Positions 24,850-34,490 of a stretch of 64,000 bases of DNA are shown in pieces. The notes below the pieces were generated by a model. The model saw only the letters and a list, made by a program, of their open reading frames with translations. It did no database searches and was not told the DNA's origin. The first letter of the stretch is position 1; the number at the start of each line of letters is the position of its first letter. The translations under genes and the position numbers were made by a program. The DNA is taken from positions 1-64,000 of the forward strand of contig JBGTNK010000195.1 in the NCBI GenBank assembly GCA_041743125.1, in the 5' to 3' direction. The stretch comes from Terrimonas_B sp041743125. GTDB lineage: Bacteria; Bacteroidota; Bacteroidia; Chitinophagales; Chitinophagaceae.

Positions 24850-27800
24850 TTAGCTTTTTGCTGTAGCGGGTTTTGCTTCTGGTTTATTAATGGCACGGGC
24901 TTTTGCTTCTTCTTTTTTACCACTTCCCATATCCAGCAGGATAGGAGCCGCAACAAAAACAGATGAATAAATACCAGTGATAACACCAACCAGCATGGCA
25001 AATGCAAATCCTCTCGTTACTTCACCACCAACCAGGAATAATATCAGGATGGTAATGAATACCGTCAACGATGTCATGATAGTACGGCTAAGTGTTTCAT
25101 TGATGGCCCTGTTAATGGTATGTGCTAATGGAGCAGTTGGATAAAGACGCCTGTCCTCACGGATACGGTCAAAGATGATAACAGTATCATTCATTGAAAA
25201 ACCAATTACAGTTAAAAGTGCCGCAATAAAATGCTGATCTATTTCTAACGGGAAAGGAACAATGGCCTTTGCAAATGAGAATACGATCAGGGTTACAAAT
25301 ACGTCATGCAGCAGTGAAACAATTGTTCCTAAAGAATATCTCCAATCACGGAAACGAATAAATATATAAAGGAAAATCACAAACAACGCAAAGAGGGTTG
25401 CTTTAAAAGCACCTTTTTTCAAATCATCTGAGATGGTCGGTAATACTTTTTTTGATCCCAGTTTATATATTTCATCAAACTGCCTGAAACTTAAATTGGC
25501 AGGCAATCGTTTTTTTAATCCTTCAAATAATTTTGTTTCTACAAGGGAATCAACCTCGGGCCTGGTATCCTTTATCAGGTAAGGGGTCGTGATGTCAAGT
25601 GTGTTGCCTTCCGTGCCAACAGTTTTGATGGTGTTGTTTTCGTTATCAAACGCAATTTTCAAATCACCCCGGATATCCTCTATTTCTTTTCCAATGTTTT
25701 TATCAAACCGGACGGTGTAGCTGCGTCCGCCGTTAAATTCAACTCCATAATCAAAACCATTGAAAAAGGATGCGATTCCCAATGCTAATACTACAAATGA
25801 AATGATATAGGCCCTTTTCCTGAATTCAATAAATTTAAAATTGGCATGCTGGAAAACGCGGCGGGAAATACCGGTGAAATATTGAAGATGTTTTTTCTTA
25901 TTTGTAAAAATATCAGTGATCCAGCGACTCACCAGGATACCACAGAATAGGGATAATAAGATACCTATGATCTGCGTAGTGGCAAATCCCTTTACCGGAC
26001 CTAATCCGAAATAAAACAGGATAATGGCCGTAAGTAAAGTGGTTATATGTCCATCTAAAACGGGAGGTAATGATCTTCTGTAACCCTCATTAATGGCGGG
26101 TATATATCCCTTCCCTTTTGTCAATTCTTCTTTGATACGTTCATAAATAATCACATTCGTATCCACTGCCATACCTATGGTTAATACCAGGCCGGCTATA
26201 CCAGGAGCCGTCAATGTGGCACCGAGTCCGGCTAATATACCAATGGTGAAAAGCAGGTTTAATATCAAAGCAACGTTTGCAACCCATCCGCTGGTATTGT
26301 AGTAAACCAGCATCAGGATAAAGATAACAATGAAGGAAAGGCCGAAAGCCATCAACCCTCCTTTGATAGCTTCAGCGCCTAGCGTTGGTCCTACTGTTTG
26401 CTCCTGCACTATTTTGGCCGGAGCAGGTAGCTTACCAATCTTTAGCATGTTGGCTAAATCTTCTGCTTCTTCTACGGTAAAGCCTCCGCTGATCTGTGAG
26501 GTTCCTCCATCTATCACGCCATTTACATGAGGAGCAGAATATACCTGGTTATCCAAAACGATGGCTATAGGTTTACCAACATTTTCTCCGGTCATTTTTG
26601 CCCAGGCTTTACTGCCCGTGCTGGTCATTTGCATATTAACTTCGGGTCTACCACTCTGGTCAAAATCGTGACCTGCATTACTAACTGCATCCCCTTCAAT
26701 CTTTGCTTTTTCACGGCCAAAGGTTTTTATAGCATATAGAGGAACACGGTCTAAAATTTTTTTCGATTTGTCTCTTTCTGCAATTCCATACATCCATGCT
26801 AATTGCGAAGGAAAAGCCGCTCTGACTGCCGTGGATTCAAGGTAGCTGCGTACCAGTGCGGTATCGTTTATAGCTACAGAGCCTAATGAGGCAGGAAATC
26901 TTGTTTTGCCTTCTTCCTCGTACGGTTGAAAAAATTGGATATATCCGTACAAATGCTTTTTAAGATCTGCTTGTTCTGTTGATGCGGTGGGATCCGCTGT
27001 CTTGCTGGTATCATCATCGCTGGAAAGTTGAGCAAGGCCTGTTTCCTTATTCGTAGTATCAGTTGTTGACTGGGTGTTGGTTGAGTCAATTGATTTTAAA
27101 GTGGTATCGGTGGTAACAGCCTTTCCACCCATCATGGTATAAAAAATGCCATCCGCTTTTTCTATTGCCTGATTTAATTCGGCAACATTAAATACTTCCC
27201 AAAATTGAAGATTGGCCGATGATTGTAATAATTTTCTTACCCGTTCCTTATCCTGTATGCCTGGAAGTTCTACTGTGATAATACCCTTGTCACGATCAGG
27301 ATTAATGTTGGGTTGAGCAACTCCAAATTGGTCGATACGGGTATTCAAAATCCTGAAAGTATTATCGAAGGCATCTTTTGCAAGGCCATCCAGAACACCA
27401 ATTACTTTATTGTCACTATCACCTACCTTAATCAAATCTTTATTAGCAGCGGCAAATAAGCCGGATAGTTTATTATCGCCCACTAATTTTTTATACTCTT
27501 CAGAAAATAGTCTTATAAAGTTTGCATCGCTGTTGGCTTTCCTTTTATTAGCATTATCCAATGCTTTCAGGAAATTGGGATCCTTGGAATTATTAGATAA
27601 CGTCGTTAATAATCCTGTCATTTCCACTTCCAGCGTTACATTCATTCCACCCTGAAGATCAAGACCAAGGTTCAATTCCTGCTCTTTTGCCTTTTGATAA
27701 CTTAAAGCACCGGTGGGACCATAAGTGACAGTTACATCTTTTGTACTATCAAGTAAACGTTTCAAACGATCTCCTTTTACCTTATCCAAAAACTCCTGGT

Positions 27801-27990
27801 AAACAGCCTGCGAATCTTTATTGCCGGGATATTTTTCTAACGCACCTGGATAATTCACTTTTGTAAAACTTGCGGCGCGGGCCTCCATCTTTTTTTCATG
27901 GTTTCGCACAAACCAGGTAAACGAAAGCTGGTAGATTGAATAAATTATCAGGAGTACAGTAAAGAATCGGATCAAACCTTTAAGTTGCAT
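24850..27990 (-). CDS. secDF: Protein translocase subunit SecDF (fused SecD-SecF)
   Basis: The 1046-residue protein joins SecD and SecF in one chain. The SecD half has an N-terminal helix, the GLDLQGGMNVTLEV motif near 105, a large periplasmic domain (about 130-520) with a Ser/Thr/Asp-rich insert near 300-340, and the transmembrane block with IAGLVLTIGMAVDTNVIIYERI. The SecF half starts near 740 with FNGFDYGVEFNGGRSYTV and ends with TVIGFSMNDTVIIFDRIRED and further helices. SecDF pulls exported proteins through SecYEG using the proton gradient. The yajC gene, encoding its usual partner, is in a separate operon about 4 kb away. Confidence 0.95.
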   Translation of the reverse strand: MQLKGLIRFFTVLLIIYSIYQLSFTWFVRNHEKKMEARAASFTKVNYPGALEKYPGNKDSQAVYQEFLDKVKGDRLKRLLDSTKDVTVTYGPTGALSYQKAKEQELNLGLDLQGGMNVTLEVEMTGLLTTLSNNSKDPNFLKALDNANKRKANSDANFIRLFSEEYKKLVGDNKLSGLFAAANKDLIKVGDSDNKVIGVLDGLAKDAFDNTFRILNTRIDQFGVAQPNINPDRDKGIITVELPGIQDKERVRKLLQSSANLQFWEVFNVAELNQAIEKADGIFYTMMGGKAVTTDTTLKSIDSTNTQSTTDTTNKETGLAQLSSDDDTSKTADPTASTEQADLKKHLYGYIQFFQPYEEEGKTRFPASLGSVAINDTALVRSYLESTAVRAAFPSQLAWMYGIAERDKSKKILDRVPLYAIKTFGREKAKIEGDAVSNAGHDFDQSGRPEVNMQMTSTGSKAWAKMTGENVGKPIAIVLDNQVYSAPHVNGVIDGGTSQISGGFTVEEAEDLANMLKIGKLPAPAKIVQEQTVGPTLGAEAIKGGLMAFGLSFIVIFILMLVYYNTSGWVANVALILNLLFTIGILAGLGATLTAPGIAGLVLTIGMAVDTNVIIYERIKEELTKGKGYIPAINEGYRRSLPPVLDGHITTLLTAIILFYFGLGPVKGFATTQIIGILLSLFCGILVSRWITDIFTNKKKHLQYFTGISRRVFQHANFKFIEFRKRAYIISFVVLALGIASFFNGFDYGVEFNGGRSYTVRFDKNIGKEIEDIRGDLKIAFDNENNTIKTVGTEGNTLDITTPYLIKDTRPEVDSLVETKLFEGLKKRLPANLSFRQFDEIYKLGSKKVLPTISDDLKKGAFKATLFALFVIFLYIFIRFRDWRYSLGTIVSLLHDVFVTLIVFSFAKAIVPFPLEIDQHFIAALLTVIGFSMNDTVIIFDRIREDRRLYPTAPLAHTINRAINETLSRTIMTSLTVFITILILFLVGGEVTRGFAFAMLVGVITGIYSSVFVAAPILLDMGSGKKEEAKARAINKPEAKPATAKS

Positions 27991-28075
27991 ACATTTTGGG
28001 TGTTTACTTTTAAGTTCTTCTTAGTGGTACTTTCACCAACAGGCAGAACTTTTCACATAGATTTTTTAAGGACGG

Positions 28076-28083
28076 CAAAGATA
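28076..28083 (-). promoter_or_regulatory. -7 promoter box (TATCTTTG) of secDF
   Basis: On the minus strand TATCTTTG followed by CC matches the Bacteroidota -7 consensus. It predicts a 5' leader of roughly 80 bases before the secDF ATG. Confidence 0.5.
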
Positions 28084-28270
28084 GGGCTTTCAGGCATAAA
28101 TTGAAATTGGAAAAAAGGACTGTTTCGAAATCATTTTGACTGATTAAGAGCTAGTTAGGATATGATAAAAAAGATAAAAATCAACCCTTTGGTAAAAATG
28201 GCTGCCCGCAGTGAACAGACGGCACTGTAAATAAAGATATTTCTGGCAGGTCAATTTTTAATTTAATATC

Positions 28271-29563
28271 ATGAAAGCAAATGACGGCAGGTTTTTTTTA
28301 ATCAACTTACTATTGATAATGGCAATGGTAATTACCGGTTGTTCGGGATCAAAAAAAATGACACATTCTCAAAATACCCATGATAGTTTTCTTGAAGACC
28401 TCATGAACAACCATCCTGTATTTTTTGACAGCATCCTGGTAAATAAAAAGAATCTGAATGTACAGGTAATCTATACGCAGGTCGATCGAAAGGAAAATGG
28501 AGATATCCTTTTCACCGATCATTTATTTAATATTGATAAAGAAAAATATTTTTATCCCGCTTCTACGGTAAAATTGCCAGTAGCCATGCTGGCCTTACAA
28601 AAACTCAATGAATTAAACATATCCGGCCTGGATATGAATACTACGATGATAACGGAGGCAGCGGACGAGAATCAATCTCCCGTTTATAATGACCCTACAA
28701 CTGCTGATGGAAGACCCACCATTGCACATTACATAAAAAAAATATTATTGGTCAGCGATAATGATGCCTTTAACAGATTATATGAATTTTTGGGGCAGGA
28801 GTATATCGATAAATCTCTTAACAAACTGGGCTATCACGGGGTTCAAATCATTCACCGGCTGGAAGTAAGTTTAACTGAAGATCAGAACAGGCATACAAAT
28901 CCAATTAAATTTCTGGATGCCAGCGGAGCAGTTATTTATGAGCAGCCTGCTTCTACAAGTAAACTGGAATATGCTCACCGAAATACAAAATTGGGAAGTG
29001 GATATATGAAAGGAAATGACCTGGTGAAAGAACCATTCGATTTCTCGAAAAAGAACAGGTTGTCGTTGCCGGACCTGCACTCAATTTTGCGATCTGTTAT
29101 CTTTCCCCCGACGTTATCAAAGAAAAAGCTATTTAACCTTACCGGGCAGGACTATGTTTTTTTACAAAAGTATATGTCCATGCATCCGGGAGAATCAAAA
29201 CGGCCTTATTATGACAGTTCAGCTTATAATGATAGCTACGTAAAATTTATTTTATATGGAGGAGGGCAGGTAAACATTGAACCCGGCATCCGCATTTTTA
29301 ATAAAGTGGGTGATGCGTATGGCTTCCTGACTGATGCTGCTTATATAGTGGATTTTAAGAATAAGATCGAATTTTTTTTATCTGCCACGATATATTGTAA
29401 TAGCGATGGCATTTTTAATGATGATAAATATGATTATGACCGGCTGGGTTTTCCTTTTTTAAAAAATATTGGCCGCATTATTTATGATTACGAGCTTACA
29501 AGGAAACGAACAATAGTACCTGACCTCTCAACCTTTCAGTTTGATTACAAAAGCAAGCATTGA
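28271..29563 (+). CDS. Serine hydrolase lipoprotein (beta-lactamase-like fold)
   Basis: The lipobox ITGC gives lipidated Cys24. The fold is that of class A beta-lactamase relatives: Ser98-x-x-Lys101 (ASTVK) is the nucleophile pair and Ser162-Asp163-Asn164 (VSDND) is the second motif. The third motif appears as NKVGDAYGF instead of K-T-G. There is no clear Glu166-type E-x-x-x-N after the SDN, so it is more likely a peptidase or esterase-like member than an antibiotic-resistance enzyme. It lies alone between secDF and the aminotransferase gene. Confidence 0.82.
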   Translation: MKANDGRFFLINLLLIMAMVITGCSGSKKMTHSQNTHDSFLEDLMNNHPVFFDSILVNKKNLNVQVIYTQVDRKENGDILFTDHLFNIDKEKYFYPASTVKLPVAMLALQKLNELNISGLDMNTTMITEAADENQSPVYNDPTTADGRPTIAHYIKKILLVSDNDAFNRLYEFLGQEYIDKSLNKLGYHGVQIIHRLEVSLTEDQNRHTNPIKFLDASGAVIYEQPASTSKLEYAHRNTKLGSGYMKGNDLVKEPFDFSKKNRLSLPDLHSILRSVIFPPTLSKKKLFNLTGQDYVFLQKYMSMHPGESKRPYYDSSAYNDSYVKFILYGGGQVNIEPGIRIFNKVGDAYGFLTDAAYIVDFKNKIEFFLSATIYCNSDGIFNDDKYDYDRLGFPFLKNIGRIIYDYELTRKRTIVPDLSTFQFDYKSKH

Positions 29564-29645
29564 TAGTTTTAGTTGGCCATCTGATTAGCAGGATTCCCGC
29601 GTTTCCGTTCATTCATGTAATAAATTTTTGAGTTGATCAAATTCA

Positions 29646-29653
29646 TAAATTTG
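29646..29653 (+). promoter_or_regulatory. Candidate -7 promoter box (TAAATTTG) of the aminotransferase gene
   Basis: TAAATTTG followed by CACCC fits the -7 consensus; a TTTTTG lies 15 bases upstream, slightly closer than usual. It predicts a leader of about 85-90 bases to the ATG at 29746. Confidence 0.45.
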
Positions 29654-29745
29654 CACCCGTTTGCCGGCAGTTGAGCCATTCGTCATTGCAGTTTGTGACT
29701 GCATTAAATTTATTCGCTTATTTTTTACCGATCAATATAAAAAAC

Positions 29746-30936
29746 ATGCAGTTATCTTCTCTTTTAGACCGTTTCGCTGAACCTGAAACTTTAAAAATGG
29801 CAAAGCTTGGCCGTGAACTCCGTGCAAAAGGTGTAGATGTAATAGACCTGAGCCTGGGGGAACCAGATTTTGATACGCCACAGCATATCAAGGATGCGGC
29901 AATAAAAGCTATTCAAGACAACTGGAGCCACTATACACCGGTTCCCGGATTTCCCGATTTGCGTGAAGCCATTTGTACTAAGCTGAAAAGAGACAATAAC
30001 CTTGACTATAAGCCGGCGAATATTGTTGCCTCCACCGGCGCAAAACAAAGCCTGGCCAATGTAATTCTGGCTTTGGTTGATGATGATGATGAGGTAATCA
30101 TTCCTACTCCATACTGGGTTACTTATTCGGAACTGGTAAAGATTGCCCGGGGAAAAGTAGTGGAGGTTCGTACTACGTTAGAAAGTGGATTCAAAATAAA
30201 TGCTGAACAACTTGAAGCGGCTATCACCGATAAAACTAAAGTATTCATGTTTTCTTCTCCCTGTAATCCCTCGGGAGCGGTTTATAGTAAAGAAGAATTA
30301 GAAGCATTAGCCAACGTGTTCAGAAAGCATCCGAGAATAAATATTTTGGCTGATGAGATTTATGAGTATATCAATTTTGTAGGAAAGCATGAGAGCATTG
30401 CGCAGTTTGATGATCTGAAAGACAGGACCATTGTTGTCAATGGACTGAGTAAGGGTTTTGCAATGACGGGCTGGAGGCTGGGGTATATTGCAGCGAATGA
30501 AGAAATAGCAAAAGCTTGTGAAAAATTACAAGGACAATTTACCAGCGCAACCTGTTCTATTACCCAAAAGGCGGCTGTTGTAGCTTTAACTACAGATCTG
30601 AAGCCTTCCTATGAAATGACGAAGGAATTTACAAGGAGGAGAGCAAGAGTAATGGAATTAGTTAAAGATATTCCTGGTTTCATTTGCTCAGAGCCTGAAG
30701 GTGCATTTTATATTTTCCCTGACGTTAGCGCTTACTATGGTAAAAAAGATGGAGATAATATAATCAGGAACGCTGCAGATTTCTCCATGTATCTTCTCAA
30801 TACAGCCCATGTTTCATCGGTGATGGGAGATGCTTTTGGGGAACCTAACTGTGTGCGGTTTTCTTTTGCTAACAGTATGCCGAATATTGAAAAGGCCTGG
30901 GAAAGAATTAAAGAAGCCCTGGCCAGGTTGAAATGA
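29746..30936 (+). CDS. Aspartate aminotransferase-type PLP enzyme (class I)
   Basis: ATG 29746 (MQLSSLLDRF) is preferred to an upstream TTG in frame, because class I aminotransferases begin this way. The 396-residue protein shows SLGEPDFDTPQHI, the PLP contacts Asn174 (SPCNPSGAVY) and Asp203 (ADEIYE), and the Schiff-base Lys236 in GLSKGFAMTGWRLGY. It belongs to the aspartate/aromatic 1-beta subgroup that transfers amino groups between aspartate and 2-oxoglutarate; broader specificity is possible. Confidence 0.92.
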   Translation: MQLSSLLDRFAEPETLKMAKLGRELRAKGVDVIDLSLGEPDFDTPQHIKDAAIKAIQDNWSHYTPVPGFPDLREAICTKLKRDNNLDYKPANIVASTGAKQSLANVILALVDDDDEVIIPTPYWVTYSELVKIARGKVVEVRTTLESGFKINAEQLEAAITDKTKVFMFSSPCNPSGAVYSKEELEALANVFRKHPRINILADEIYEYINFVGKHESIAQFDDLKDRTIVVNGLSKGFAMTGWRLGYIAANEEIAKACEKLQGQFTSATCSITQKAAVVALTTDLKPSYEMTKEFTRRRARVMELVKDIPGFICSEPEGAFYIFPDVSAYYGKKDGDNIIRNAADFSMYLLNTAHVSSVMGDAFGEPNCVRFSFANSMPNIEKAWERIKEALARLK

Positions 30937-31054
30937 TTTGGAACAAAAAACATTAATCAGAAAAATGAAATAATAGAGGCTTGCCTATGCCAAGCCCTTA
31001 TTATTTTGAATAAGACTTTTCCAATACAATATTTTAAAGACGTCAGAAAATAAA

Positions 31055-31645
31055 TTACAGGGCGGAGCGCTCCAGTAATTGCTGGTGGAGTTGAAGAACT
31101 TGGGAGATCAGCAATTGTTGCCCGTCATTGGTGACAACAAAATCACAGAGGCGCATTTTAATATCTTCATTTATCTGCCTGTTCATTCTTTGTAATACTT
31201 CTTCTTTCGTCACGTTATCTCTTTGTATGATGCGTTGGATTCGGAGTGGGGCAGGAGTATATACGCCTATAACAAGGTCCAGGTGTTCAGATGATCCTGT
31301 TTCAAAAATCAGAGCTGCTTCTTTGATAATATAAGGTGATGATTGCAACTCCATCCATTTTAAAGCATCAAGAATGGTAGCGGGGTGGGTAAGCGCATTG
31401 AGCTGCTCAAGTTTTGTTTTATTATTAAAAACCAAAGAAGCGATAAATGGTCTGTTCAGCTCACCGTCCTTATAACTATCGGTTCCAAACAAACCGATGA
31501 TTTTTTTCTTGAGTTCCTGGTTTTCATTCATCAACCGCCGGGCAGCAGCGTCTGCATTATAAATAGGGATACCCAATACTTCAAATATTTTGCATACCGT
31601 GCTTTTGCCGCTCCCAATACCTCCGGTAATTCCAATTCTTAGCAT
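31055..31645 (-). CDS. coaE: Dephospho-CoA kinase
   Basis: The 196-residue protein opens with the P-loop GITGGIGSGKST (5-16). The family phrases NADAAARRLM (31-40), NRPFIASLVF and ALTHPATI follow, with an R-x-x-R-x-x-x-R-D lid region (APLRIQRIIQRD). It phosphorylates the ribose 3'-OH of dephospho-CoA in the last step of CoA synthesis. It lies downstream of yajC on the same strand, but a hairpin terminator stands between them. Confidence 0.95.
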   Translation of the reverse strand: MLRIGITGGIGSGKSTVCKIFEVLGIPIYNADAAARRLMNENQELKKKIIGLFGTDSYKDGELNRPFIASLVFNNKTKLEQLNALTHPATILDALKWMELQSSPYIIKEAALIFETGSSEHLDLVIGVYTPAPLRIQRIIQRDNVTKEEVLQRMNRQINEDIKMRLCDFVVTNDGQQLLISQVLQLHQQLLERSAL

Positions 31646-31742
31646 CTGAATTGTTTTGATTTCATCAATACATGGCAGAAAAATCTATAATAAAAGAAAA
31701 ACAATCTGCCAAATTTTGAATACAAAGAACATTAATAAATTA

Positions 31743-31774
31743 AACAAAAAAAAGAACCGGTAAAGCCGGTTCCC
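31743..31774 (-). terminator. Rho-independent terminator after yajC
   Basis: GAACCGG (31754-31760) pairs with CCGGTTC (31766-31772); on the minus strand a long T run follows. It closes the nusB-DUF1573-yajC transcript and separates it from coaE. Confidence 0.85.
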
Positions 31775-31805
31775 TTAAAACTTTTAAAAGCTATCAAAAA
31801 CAGTT

Positions 31806-32144
31806 CTATTTTTTCTCAGTGGTGACGACCGGTTTATTTAACGCTGCGGTCCAGTCCATACTGATTGCTGATTTTTCAATTTTTATATAGCTACCTGGAC
31901 TTACTTCAAGGTTAATTGTACCATCCTCATTTACTTTATTGATGGAGCCATGAATTCCGGCAATGGTAACTATCTTATCACCTTTTTGCAGTTCTTCAAT
32001 AAACTTTTTCTGGTTCTTTGCTTTTTTCGCTTGCGGACGAATAAAGAATAACCAGAAGACCAGGATCATTAATCCTAAAAATATAAACTGGAAACCTCCG
32101 AAACCACTTCCACCAGCAGCCTGCAATAAATACATGTCATTCAT
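31806..32144 (-). CDS. yajC: Preprotein translocase accessory subunit YajC
   Basis: A 112-residue protein with one membrane helix (FQFIFLGLMILVFWLFFI) directly followed by the signature RPQAKKAKNQKKF, then a small soluble domain with GDKIVTIAGIHGSI. YajC associates with SecDF and YidC at the translocon. It is 18 bases downstream of the DUF1573 gene in a same-strand run with nusB, a gene order I know from other Bacteroidota. Confidence 0.93.
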   Translation of the reverse strand: MNDMYLLQAAGGSGFGGFQFIFLGLMILVFWLFFIRPQAKKAKNQKKFIEELQKGDKIVTIAGIHGSINKVNEDGTINLEVSPGSYIKIEKSAISMDWTAALNKPVVTTEKK

Positions 32145-32162
32145 TTTAAACTTATTTTATAA

Positions 32163-32606
32163 TTAATCTGTAATTTCTACTCTGAAGCTTAATTGGGTAA
32201 GATTTTCCGGCTTCGTGTTGGCAGTTACAAAAACTTCTTTTCTTGTTTCGCCTTTACCACGACCCTTACTGTCAAATTTAGCTTTGATCACTCCTTCCTC
32301 ACCCGGTGAAAATGGTTTTTCAGGTTTTTCCGGTACAGTACATCCGCAGCTTGCCGTAACATTAGCTATTACCAGGTTTTTATCTCCGCCATTCCTGAAC
32401 CTGTAACTAACTTCCACCACTTGTCCTTCTTTTACCTTACCCAGATCTTTATACGTTGAATCCAACCATTGAATGGTTGTATAGTTGGAAGAGTCCCTGG
32501 AGGCATTGTCTTTTTCTTCCTGGGTTAATATCTTTTCTGTTTGGTTATCCGCACTCTGGCATGCAAACAGTCCAATAACCAATAAAAGAAATATTGTTTT
32601 TTTCAA
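32163..32606 (-). CDS. DUF1573 lipoprotein with a TTG start
   Basis: No ATG lies in front of the signal peptide. TTG at 32606 gives MKKTIFLLLVIGLFAC, a good lipoprotein signal; a further TTG at 32630 would add eight residues but falls in the promoter box. The mature part holds one DUF1573 (HYDIN/ASH-like immunoglobulin) domain: VKEGQVVEVSYRFRNGGDKNLVI, ASCGCTVPEKPEKPFSPGE. These proteins are exported beta-sandwich proteins of unknown role, frequent in Bacteroidota. Operon position between nusB and yajC. Confidence 0.82.
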   Translation of the reverse strand: MKKTIFLLLVIGLFACQSADNQTEKILTQEEKDNASRDSSNYTTIQWLDSTYKDLGKVKEGQVVEVSYRFRNGGDKNLVIANVTASCGCTVPEKPEKPFSPGEEGVIKAKFDSKGRGKGETRKEVFVTANTKPENLTQLSFRVEITD

Positions 32607-32628
32607 GGTGCAAAAATTTTGGAAGTGC

Positions 32629-32658
32629 AAATGTAAAGTTTAGTTTAAAGGTTAGCAA
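32629..32658 (-). promoter_or_regulatory. Promoter (TTG-N19-TACATTTG) for the DUF1573-yajC genes
   Basis: On the minus strand the -33 TTG (32656-32658) and the -7 TACATTTG (32629-32636) are 19 bases apart, the canonical Bacteroidota spacing. It would give DUF1573-yajC a start independent of nusB and supports the TTG start at 32606. Confidence 0.6.
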
Positions 32659-32684
32659 GTTTAAAAATTTGCAGGAATTCATAC

Positions 32685-33644
32685 TCAGCCTTTAAACTTA
32701 TCAGCCTTCTTGTAATCCACTTTTTGCATTTTTCCTTGTAATACCAATTCTTTATGAATATTATCAAGAATACCATTTACAAACTGTCCGCTTTGAACGG
32801 TACTGTAATCCTTAGCCAGGTCTATGTATTCGTTAATAGTTACTTTGGGAGGAATAGTTTGGAAATACAGAAATTCAGATAATCCCATTTTCATAAGAAT
32901 CATATCAAGAATAGCAATACGGTCCGGATCCCAGTTTTTAAGTTTGGGCGTAATAATGCTTTGGAGGTGGTCAGTCTTATCCAATACAGTTTGCAAAAGT
33001 TCTTTGGCAAATAAGTCTTTGTCCGGACTTAGTAGTTGTTTAAAATCCAGGGAGCCCGGCTTTTGGATATATCCAACAAGCAGTTGTACAATCATTTCAC
33101 CGTCATCATTCCAGTTCGAAAAGTTTTCTTCAAGATGTGAAATGAAAAGTTCGTTGGAGAGTAGCAAATCATTCAGGATAAATTCCATTATCTTCTTTTC
33201 CTCAGTCTTGTCCCTCGATGCCATCGTGGTATATTCTTTATACTCCGGCGTATCCACCAGCACCAGGTAAATCTTGCGGACAAGATCTGAATTGTCATCC
33301 TGGGTTTGTTTAAGAATTAAATGCGGCTTTTCTTTTTCAAATTGCTCCTCCAGCCCTTTGTCGCCAAGCATTTTCCACAAAATCTCGTTGCCCGCTATTT
33401 TGGTATTAACGTTGAGGTCTTCCGGCGTAGGTAAATGTTTACTTGCCCGTTTGTGTGCCTGGGTTTCCGCGTAGCGGGCCACTTCTGTCATAAACCAGGT
33501 AAGATATACCAGTAAAGAACGGGTTTGATTAAAATGCTGTTGTAAAATTTTATGAGGCTCACCGGGTTTCAAAAGGTCACTTAATGTATCTACTGTGTAG
33601 AGCGTCTGCATCACTTTTACCCGGATATTTCTTCTGCTGATCAT
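32685..33644 (-). CDS. nusB: Transcription antitermination factor NusB (long form)
   Basis: The 319-residue protein is about twice the length of the usual NusB. Its start, ISRRNIRVKVMQTLYTVD, is the NusB N-terminal helix. A long insertion separates it from the C-terminal half of the domain (DRIAILDMILMKMGLSEFLY, PPKVTINEYIDLAKDYSTVQSGQFVNGILD). This extended form is known from Bacteroidota. NusB binds boxA RNA with NusE (S10) and promotes antitermination of rRNA transcription. Confidence 0.92.
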   Translation of the reverse strand: MISRRNIRVKVMQTLYTVDTLSDLLKPGEPHKILQQHFNQTRSLLVYLTWFMTEVARYAETQAHKRASKHLPTPEDLNVNTKIAGNEILWKMLGDKGLEEQFEKEKPHLILKQTQDDNSDLVRKIYLVLVDTPEYKEYTTMASRDKTEEKKIMEFILNDLLLSNELFISHLEENFSNWNDDGEMIVQLLVGYIQKPGSLDFKQLLSPDKDLFAKELLQTVLDKTDHLQSIITPKLKNWDPDRIAILDMILMKMGLSEFLYFQTIPPKVTINEYIDLAKDYSTVQSGQFVNGILDNIHKELVLQGKMQKVDYKKADKFKG

Positions 33645-34031
33645 TTTCTGTAAGAACTATTTTGAACTGGCGAAGATATGAATTTAGGCTGGCAGTTTAC
33701 GTTGGGAAAAACAATAGATTTATAGGGGTTAAATTCCGTCTATGATTTATTTTTTATTTAAATATCCTATCTTACACTTGCAATGTAAATTGTAAAAAGC
33801 CTGGTTTATTATTCTTATTCATCTACAGCAAAATGACCAACTTTATTAGGCATTTTCGTCGGAGGAGTAAACCTGGTCATCTTTACCAGTTTCGATATCT
33901 GAGTGTTGAAAGCCTGCGGAGCTATCCAAAAATCAATAAATACAATAGCGGTTAATTATTTTGAGTTAACGTGATATTTTTGCCTGTCACAAACAGAATC
34001 ATAACTATTTTTGACCACGAAACTGACAACG
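33645..34031. other. Intergenic region between nusB and the receiver gene
   Basis: It holds the divergent promoters; TATCTTCG at 33671-33678 on the minus strand is a near-match to the -7 box for nusB. A 40-codon basic frame at 33833-33955 is present, but nothing supports it as a gene. No repeats or hairpins of note. Confidence 0.4.
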
Positions 34032-34406
34032 ATGAGAAAGAAAGTTTTAATATATGATGATGACGCGGATCTGCTGGAAGTATGTTCATTAATATTGCAA
34101 TCAAGAGGTCTTGATGTAATAACAATGGATAAATGTTCGGGTGTACTCGCTGATCTTCAGGTTCATAAACCTGATGTGATACTGATGGATAACTGGATTC
34201 CTGATATAGGTGGTATAAAAGCTACGCAACTGATTAAAGCCTCCATACAATTTCAACATATTCCTGTTATTTTTTTCAGTGCCAATAACGATGTAAGTGA
34301 TTTGGCCACCCAGGCCGGGGCTGATTATTCTCTTCAAAAACCTTTTGAAATTTCTGACCTGGAAAGAATTGTTGTTAATGCTATCAAGACAGTACCTTCC
34401 CAATAA
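34032..34406 (+). CDS. Stand-alone response-regulator receiver protein
   Basis: The start is taken at ATG 34032 (MRKKVLIYDDDADLLE); the frame also runs back to a TTG. The 124 residues form a single CheY-like receiver domain: acidic pocket Asp9-Asp11, phospho-acceptor Asp53 (LMDNWIP), Ser83 (FFSANND) and Lys103 (LQKPFE). There is no output domain and no kinase gene nearby, so it probably passes a signal by protein contact. The partner cannot be named. Confidence 0.88.
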   Translation: MRKKVLIYDDDADLLEVCSLILQSRGLDVITMDKCSGVLADLQVHKPDVILMDNWIPDIGGIKATQLIKASIQFQHIPVIFFSANNDVSDLATQAGADYSLQKPFEISDLERIVVNAIKTVPSQ

Positions 34407-34490
34407 CCTCAAAAGATTTATTTAAGGAAAATCCCTGTTGTCCTTCAGTGCAACAGGGATTTAAGCTTTATCTGACTGATGTAGATGGTC

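Noticed and set aside
28271..29563. Beta-lactamase antibiotic-resistance gene
   Set aside because: The S-x-x-K and S-D-N motifs are present, but the E-x-x-x-N deacylation motif and K-T-G are not clear, so only a general serine hydrolase is called.
32824..33270. 148-codon forward frame opposite nusB
   Set aside because: Serine/isoleucine-rich shadow of nusB with no start context or family.
33833..33955. 40-codon basic frame before the receiver gene
   Set aside because: No signal, motif or promoter; Arg/Lys-rich short frames are expected by chance.
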